Shown here: piece by piece, positions 59,676-64,000 of the stretch | How the letters are laid out: each line of letters starts with the position of its first letter | Numbering within the stretch: the stretch's first letter is position 1 | Source of the DNA: Eubacteriales bacterium | GTDB taxonomy: Bacteria; Bacillota; Clostridia; Saccharofermentanales; DTU023 | DNA length: 64,000 nt | Assembly: GCA_030537525.1 (NCBI GenBank) | Contig: JAUNVU010000002.1 | Coordinates: 1-64,000 of the forward strand | Direction of reading: 5' to 3' | The notes under the pieces: model-generated | Told to the model about the DNA's origin: nothing | Databases searched by the model: none | What the model saw: only the letters and a program-made list of their open reading frames with translations | Program-made: the position numbers and the translations under genes

Positions 59676-62297
59676 TTACATTAGTTTTAGGAGTTTCTGC
59701 AAGCTCTCCTTGGCGTCACCAAGCAGTAGCTGGACGTGACCAGCGCCCGTCTTCGCCTCATCGTATAGAGGATTTGGTACGCCTGCGTAGCCTGGCTGCT
59801 CATCGAAGTTCATGATGATCAAGTGCTTGGAATCGGCAACGGAAAGGACTGGCATGCCATAGATTGGTGTGCCCTCAGCGGTATTGGCCGCGGGGTTAAC
59901 AACGTCGTTGGCACCGATGATGATGCAGAGATCACAGTTCTTGAACTCGGGATCTATTTCTTGCATCTCCTTAAGTTTGTCGTAGGGGACGTCAACCTCT
60001 GCTAGGAGTACGTTCATGTGACCTGGCATACGTCCGGCAACAGGGTGGATGGCGAAGTCGACTTCTTTACCCTGGCCTTCTAATTCGTCCATCAATTGTT
60101 TGACAAGAGATTGGGCTTGAGACAAGGCCATGCCGTAGCCTGGGACGATGATTACCCGCTTAGCTTCTGCTAGCCAGTTTTTAAGCTCTGTATCGCCGTT
60201 GGTGGCTTCTGCTGTTGCGGTAACTTTTTCTTCGCTAGGTTCGGCTTTTGCCTCGCCTGCTTCCCTGTAATCCTTCTTCAGTTCGCGGAGACTGTCCTTG
60301 GCGTCACCGAGCATCAGGTGGACCTTGCCTGATCCAGACTTGGCTTCTTCATAAAGAGGGTTTGGTACGCCAGCATAGCCAGGTTGCTCGTCGAAGTTAC
60401 AGATGATGATGTGCTTGGCATCGGCAATGGAGAGTACGGGCATGCCGTAGATTGGCGTGCCCTCAGCGGTATTGGCTGCGGGGTTGACTACGTCGTTGGC
60501 ACCGATGACGAGAACGAGGTCAGTATTCTTGAATTCTGGATCGATTTCTGCCATCTCATGTAATTTGTCATATGGAACGTCGACTTCAGCTAGGAGCACG
60601 TTCATATGGCCTGGCATCCGGCCGGCTACTGGGTGAATGGCAAACTCAACTTCCTTACCATCTTGCTCTAGTTCATCGGCGATCTCTTTGACCACGGATT
60701 GAGCCTGAGATAAGGCCATGCCGTAACCTGGGACAATAATGATTTTCTGGGCGTCTCTGAGACAGCGTCCAGGACCTGCCGCAGTTTCTGTGGCCTCTGT
60801 ATTAGTTGTAGCTGATGCAGCTTCACCAGCTGAGTCGGCAGCTCTAAATTCTTGACGAAGTTTCTGTAAGCTCTCTTTCGCATCGCCGAGGATTAAGTGG
60901 ACATGGTCACCTTCCTTGGCTTCTGCATATAGCGGGTTAGGTACACCAGCGTAACCTGGTTGCTCGTCATAGTTACAGATGATGATGTGCTTGGCATCGG
61001 CGATGGAGAGGACTGGCATACCGTAGATTGGTGTGCCTTCTGCAGTATTGGCGGCGGGGTTTACAACGTCGTTGGCGCCAATTACTAGAACTAGGTCAGT
61101 ATTCTGGAAGTCACCGTCAATATTATCCATCTCGTAGAGTTGGTCATAGGGAATATCGACTTCTGCCAGCAGCACGTTCATGTGACCAGGCATACGACCA
61201 GCCACTGGGTGGATGGCGAAGCGGACTTCTTTACCTTCGCTACTGAATTCATCTGCTAGCTGCTTGACTGCGGACTGAGCTTGTGAGAGAGCCATACCAT
61301 AGCCTGGAACGATGATGACCTGCTTAGCTTGGCGCATAATTTCACCAATAGAGAGGGCTTCAGGAACGTCCTGGGTTTTTGCCTCTTCTGCTATTGGCTT
61401 GGGAGCTTCGCTAGGGGTTGGAGCTGGCTTCGCTGCTTGGGGAGCGGAGGTCTTGCCGAGCAAGATATCCAGCAAGTGGCGATTCATGGAGCGACACATG
61501 ATCTGGGTTAAGAGTAGACCAGAAGCACCAACGATGCCGCCGACTGCGACCAAGAGGAGGTCGCCAATCGCCATACCGGCAATTGAGCCAGCGACGCCTG
61601 AGAAGGAGTTTAAGAGTGAAATCGTGATCGGCATATCGGCGCCGCCAACGCGGATGGCGAAGATATAGCCAAAGAGATTGCTAAAGAGCACTGCGAGAAT
61701 GATCAAAATAGTTTTAGCGATGCCCGTCTCGAATTGAGGGAGAAGGAAGGCAAAAACCGAGAGTGCCGATAGCAATAGGGTCAGACTGCTCCAGAGCTGG
61801 TGCCCAGGCAGGATAACCGGCTTCTGATTCATCAGGCGGTGGAGTTTGGCGGCGGCTACAGCGGAGCCAGACCAGGTCAGACCACCGACCATGATGGCCA
61901 GGCCTGCAGTAAAGGTTGAGAAGGGATTGAGCTGCCCTTCTTGGACTACTAGAGTTAAGATACCAGCCAGCATCGAGGCGAGGCCGCCAAAGCCGTTTAA
62001 GAGGCCAACCATCTGTGGCATCTGAATCATGGCGACCTTCTTCGCGAGGTAGAGTCCTAAGAGACAGCCAATTAACATGCCGACCCAGAGTTCGACTACG
62101 GTAAAGATATTGAAATACCAAAGAGTTAGAGCTATGGCTGCCAGCATGGAAGCGGCGCCGAGCAGATTACCGCTGGCTGCCTTCTCAACTTTCGACATTC
62201 TGGAGATGCCGACTAGGACTAGAATTGAGAGGATGGCAGAAATGCCATAGTAGATAAGTTGACGGGGGTCAGAGCTTAAAGATAATAGGTATACCAT
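59676..62297 (-). CDS. pntB: Transhydrogenase beta subunit with three NADP(H)-binding domains
   Basis: The 873-residue protein is nearly twice the usual length (about 460). Residues 1-280 form the membrane proton channel with about nine spans. Three copies of the soluble NADP(H)-binding domain III follow at about 317-482, 511-676 and 704-872, separated by Ala/Glu/Thr/Pro-rich linkers. Each copy has GYGMALSQAQ (332, 524, 720), HPVAGRMPGHMNVLLAEV (363, 555, 751), GANDVVNPAANTAEGTPIYG (407, 599, 795) and GYAGVPNPLY. In all three, the KRS motif that holds the NADP 2'-phosphate in E. coli and R. rubrum reads DEQ. The copies differ at many positions, so this is no assembly echo. Start overlaps the pntAB stop by one base. 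Confidence 0.93.
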   Translation of the reverse strand: MVYLLSLSSDPRQLIYYGISAILSILVLVGISRMSKVEKAASGNLLGAASMLAAIALTLWYFNIFTVVELWVGMLIGCLLGLYLAKKVAMIQMPQMVGLLNGFGGLASMLAGILTLVVQEGQLNPFSTFTAGLAIMVGGLTWSGSAVAAAKLHRLMNQKPVILPGHQLWSSLTLLLSALSVFAFLLPQFETGIAKTILIILAVLFSNLFGYIFAIRVGGADMPITISLLNSFSGVAGSIAGMAIGDLLLVAVGGIVGASGLLLTQIMCRSMNRHLLDILLGKTSAPQAAKPAPTPSEAPKPIAEEAKTQDVPEALSIGEIMRQAKQVIIVPGYGMALSQAQSAVKQLADEFSSEGKEVRFAIHPVAGRMPGHMNVLLAEVDIPYDQLYEMDNIDGDFQNTDLVLVIGANDVVNPAANTAEGTPIYGMPVLSIADAKHIIICNYDEQPGYAGVPNPLYAEAKEGDHVHLILGDAKESLQKLRQEFRAADSAGEAASATTNTEATETAAGPGRCLRDAQKIIIVPGYGMALSQAQSVVKEIADELEQDGKEVEFAIHPVAGRMPGHMNVLLAEVDVPYDKLHEMAEIDPEFKNTDLVLVIGANDVVNPAANTAEGTPIYGMPVLSIADAKHIIICNFDEQPGYAGVPNPLYEEAKSGSGKVHLMLGDAKDSLRELKKDYREAGEAKAEPSEEKVTATAEATNGDTELKNWLAEAKRVIIVPGYGMALSQAQSLVKQLMDELEGQGKEVDFAIHPVAGRMPGHMNVLLAEVDVPYDKLKEMQEIDPEFKNCDLCIIIGANDVVNPAANTAEGTPIYGMPVLSVADSKHLIIMNFDEQPGYAGVPNPLYDEAKTGAGHVQLLLGDAKESLQKLLKLM

Positions 62298-62596
62298 TAT
62301 GCTTCGCCTCCCTTCTCAGTCTTCTTAAACATCTTCAGCATGCGATGCGTAACGCCAAAACCACCGACCACATTCAAGGTGGCAAGGATGATGGCAATTA
62401 TGCCGATCAGCTTCGAGCTGAGGGCCACAGCAGCTGCGGTAGCCGAAAGACAGCCGAGCAAGGTAACGCCCGAAAAGGCGTTCATTCCGCTCATCAGGGG
62501 GGTATGCAGCAAACTTGGAACCTTCGTGATGATCTTGTAGCCAAGTAAAGCCGCCGCAATAAAGACTATTAGTAAGATAGCCTGGGTATAAGTCAT
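62297..62596 (-). CDS. pntAB: Transhydrogenase alpha subunit, membrane part
   Basis: A 99-residue protein with three membrane spans, matching the separate alpha-2 subunit of three-gene transhydrogenases as in R. rubrum. Typical stretches are LLGYKIITKVPSLLHTPLMS (in part: KVPSLLHTPLMSG) and NAFSGVTLLG. Together with the membrane domain of PntB it forms the proton path. GAGGAGG lies 6 nt before the ATG. Confidence 0.93.
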   Translation of the reverse strand: MTYTQAILLIVFIAAALLGYKIITKVPSLLHTPLMSGMNAFSGVTLLGCLSATAAAVALSSKLIGIIAIILATLNVVGGFGVTHRMLKMFKKTEKGGEA

Positions 62597-62618
62597 ATCT
62601 GCCTCCTCAATTTGAAGA

Positions 62619-62643
62619 CGGAGGCCCGCTTGGCGGACCTCCG
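62619..62643 (-). promoter_or_regulatory. Hairpin between pntAA and pntAB
   Basis: CGGAGG (62619-62624) pairs with CCTCCG (62638-62643), then, after one mismatch, CCGC with GCGG around TTG. No T-run follows on the minus strand; it may protect the pntAA mRNA end or set the ratio between the soluble and membrane subunits. Confidence 0.5.
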
Positions 62644-62668
62644 GCCATGATAATTAATTTTCTCTATT

Positions 62669-63826
62669 CTATAGGCCCATGGCCTTGCGTGCTCCCTTAT
62701 GCACTACCTCGCCATTATGGGTTGTCAGAGACTTCGCAATGATTTCATCGCTCATATCGAGTTCAATCTTGTCATCCTTGATTAGGTACTTGACGAAGTT
62801 TGCAACGTTTTGCGCAAACATCCAGGTGGCACTGGTTGGCAGCATGCCTGGAATATTCTTAATACCGACTAAGGTGACGCGATGCTTGTCCTCGACTGTA
62901 CCTGCTGGGGTAATTGCGCAGTTGCCGCCTTGGTCAATTGAGATATCGACAATGACGGATCCTGGCTTCATACTCTTGACCATTTCCTCTGTGATGAGGA
63001 CGGGTGCCTCTTCACCTGGTACTAGGGCCGAGCAGAAAATAATGTCCATTTCGGGAACGACCTCAGCGAGGACCTGACGCTCTTTCTCCAGCAGCTCAGG
63101 CGAGAGGGCAAGGGCGTAGCCGCCTTCACCGACTGCGGCTTCTTGTGGAATGCCAAGCTCGATGATCTTGGCACCGAGAGAGCCCGCTTGCTCAGCGGCG
63201 TCTGGACGGATATCAGCGGCGTGGACAACTGCGCCGAGGCGCTTGGCTGTGGCTATGGCCTGGAGGCCGCCAACGCCAGAGCCGATGACCAGGACATTGA
63301 CTGGCTTGATCATGCCGACTGCTGAGAAGATCTGTGGCATGAAGCGTGGTAGGTAGTTACCCGCGAGCATGATGCCCTTATAGCCTGCGCAGGTTGACAT
63401 TGAAGTCAGGGCGTCGAGGTTCTGCGCACGAGAAATTCGGGGAATGCCGTCAAGGGTCAAAGATATGACACCCTGTTTGGCGAGCATCTTGACCATTTCA
63501 TGATTGACAGGAGCTGCGGGATGAATGAAGGTGATCAGATATTGACCTTCGTGCATCATCTCGACTTCATGCTTGCCCTTGTCGTGGTTGAATAAAGGTT
63601 CTTTGACCTTGAGAATGAGGTCGGCGCGCTCATACACCTCAGCGGGATCGTCGACGATCTCTGCACCAGCGGCAGCGTAATCCTCATTGTGGTAGAAGGA
63701 ACCTTCACCAGCGTTGTTCTCGATCAGGACCTTAAGGCCCATCTCGACCATTTGTTTTACGGTATCTGGGGAAGCAGCAACACGAGCCTCCGATGGCATA
63801 ATTTCCTTAGGAACTCCAATAATCAT
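62669..63826 (-). CDS. pntAA: Transhydrogenase alpha subunit, NAD(H)-binding part
   Basis: The soluble domain I that binds NAD(H) and exchanges hydride with domain III of PntB. The 385-residue protein has IIGVPKEIMPSEARVAASPD, the loop RISRAQNLDALTSM, and the dinucleotide loop VIGSGVGGLQAIATAKRLGA (all in part: IGSGVGGLQAI). Alanine dehydrogenase is related but lacks the RISRAQ loop. ATG 63826 has GGAGG 6 nt upstream; four codons upstream an alternative start would overlap the SD. Confidence 0.94.
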   Translation of the reverse strand: MIIGVPKEIMPSEARVAASPDTVKQMVEMGLKVLIENNAGEGSFYHNEDYAAAGAEIVDDPAEVYERADLILKVKEPLFNHDKGKHEVEMMHEGQYLITFIHPAAPVNHEMVKMLAKQGVISLTLDGIPRISRAQNLDALTSMSTCAGYKGIMLAGNYLPRFMPQIFSAVGMIKPVNVLVIGSGVGGLQAIATAKRLGAVVHAADIRPDAAEQAGSLGAKIIELGIPQEAAVGEGGYALALSPELLEKERQVLAEVVPEMDIIFCSALVPGEEAPVLITEEMVKSMKPGSVIVDISIDQGGNCAITPAGTVEDKHRVTLVGIKNIPGMLPTSATWMFAQNVANFVKYLIKDDKIELDMSDEIIAKSLTTHNGEVVHKGARKAMGL

Positions 63827-63860
63827 AGTTACCTCCAAATAAAGACGTATGCTTGTGCAT

Positions 63861-63889
63861 ATTCTAACAAGAAAGAAAGTGCTTGTGAA
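63861..63889 (-). promoter_or_regulatory. Promoter for the pnt operon
   Basis: On the minus strand TTCACA (63889-63884) and TAGAAT (63866-63861), 17 bp apart, each 5 of 6 to consensus. TGCTTGTG recurs at 63850 and 63880, exactly 30 bp apart, flanking the -10; this could be a regulator site. The rest of the window to 64000 is AT-rich with nothing else recognised. Confidence 0.6.
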
Positions 63890-64000
63890 GACTGCAGTAG
63901 AAATGCCTAAAATATAGCTGGTAAATTTGTCGAAAAGAACAAAAAGAGCAGAGAATAAGCATTTTTGAAATTAAATTTTTTTGCTTAAAGCACTTACTAT

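Larger units (their letters stand above)
14116..60252. repeat. Dispersed 10-bp motif GGCAAAAGCC / GGCTTTTGCC, 15 exact copies
   Basis: First bases of the copies: 14116, 14881, 20023, 20783, 24190, 25063, 32084, 33863, 35770, 38708, 41888, 47000, 57567, 59516 and 60243. Seven read GGCAAAAGCC on the plus strand and eight read GGCTTTTGCC. The motif is an inverted repeat GGC-A4-GCC with no shared flanking bases. Eleven copies encode Ala-Lys-Ala or Ala-Phe-Ala, one Gly-Lys-Ser, one Gln-Lys-Pro, and two are intergenic. About 0.12 copies are expected by chance in 64 kb. Function unknown. Confidence 0.85.

Noticed and set aside
59676-62297. PntB triplication as an assembly artefact
   Set aside because: The three copies differ in many residues and in linker sequence, so they are not duplicated reads.
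1-64000. CRISPR arrays, rRNA genes or complete prophage
   Set aside because: No regularly spaced repeats, rRNA signatures or phage structural genes were seen.

Overview
The window looks like chromosome from a Gram-positive anaerobe of the Bacillota, most likely class Clostridia; I cannot name a species. Support comes from sortase-type wall-anchor tails (IPATG, LPNTG), a WalRK-like two-component pair next to murA, a FabK-based type II fatty-acid operon ending in a MarR/FabT-like gene, tryptophanase, a three-subunit proton-translocating transhydrogenase, strong GGAGG ribosome sites and frequent TTG start codons. Most of the window is ordinary, densely packed core chromosome.

Layout. 1-6939: divergent thrS and serS, a branched-chain amino acid carrier, a DUF4015-type protein and a YigZ/IMPACT protein. 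7008-8960: a wall-anchored surface protein and the decayed relic of a second copy of its 3' end. 8961-13944: yebC, a P-loop/Asp23-like protein, an SDR, an unknown membrane protein and a MATE exporter. 14017-23247: tryptophanase, then a MacB-like ABC system with a large CARDB-like membrane protein, an FNT channel, a FemX-like transferase and a glycosyltransferase. 23231-28140: ispE, yitT and the TrkA/TrkH potassium system. 28141-30512: a small island between a copy of the tRNA-Gly 3' end and the tRNA-Gly gene; it carries an NYN RNase with an elaborate control region and a membrane-anchored unknown. 30753-31055: a tiny LPNTG protein. 31115-42190 (minus strand): fabT-like, fabZ, F, G, D, two FabK-family genes, fabH, accDA fusion, accC, accB, acpP, bioY, all overlapping or nearly so and read from one promoter near 42270; birA lies just upstream of that promoter. 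43130-46511: tRNA-Thr and a cassette (ABC-2 exporter plus an AbiEi antitoxin relic) bounded by two identical 32-bp terminators. 46531-54695: flavodoxin, then walRK-murA-pth-mfd. 54824-57883: aspA, YhaM-like HD protein, tcdA. 57949-59583: a secreted two-domain unknown. 59676-63826 (minus): pntAA-pntAB-pntB.

How it fits together. Biotin uptake (BioY), biotin ligase (BirA) and the biotin-dependent acetyl-CoA carboxylase feed the fatty-acid operon. WalRK, MurA, the FemX-like protein, IspE and sortase-tailed proteins serve the envelope. Pnt, tryptophanase, aspartase and the FNT channel fit anaerobic amino-acid-based metabolism.

Most notable signals: (1) a 10-bp motif, GGCAAAAGCC or its complement, present 15 times exactly (about 0.12 expected by chance), in all three reading frames and between genes, on both strands, and absent from both accessory cassettes; (2) a PntB subunit with three tandem NADP(H)-binding domains instead of one; (3) the tRNA-Gly island with 17-bp att-like repeats; (4) the cassette between duplicated terminators; (5) a hairpin that would bring a distant Shine-Dalgarno to ideal spacing at thrS.
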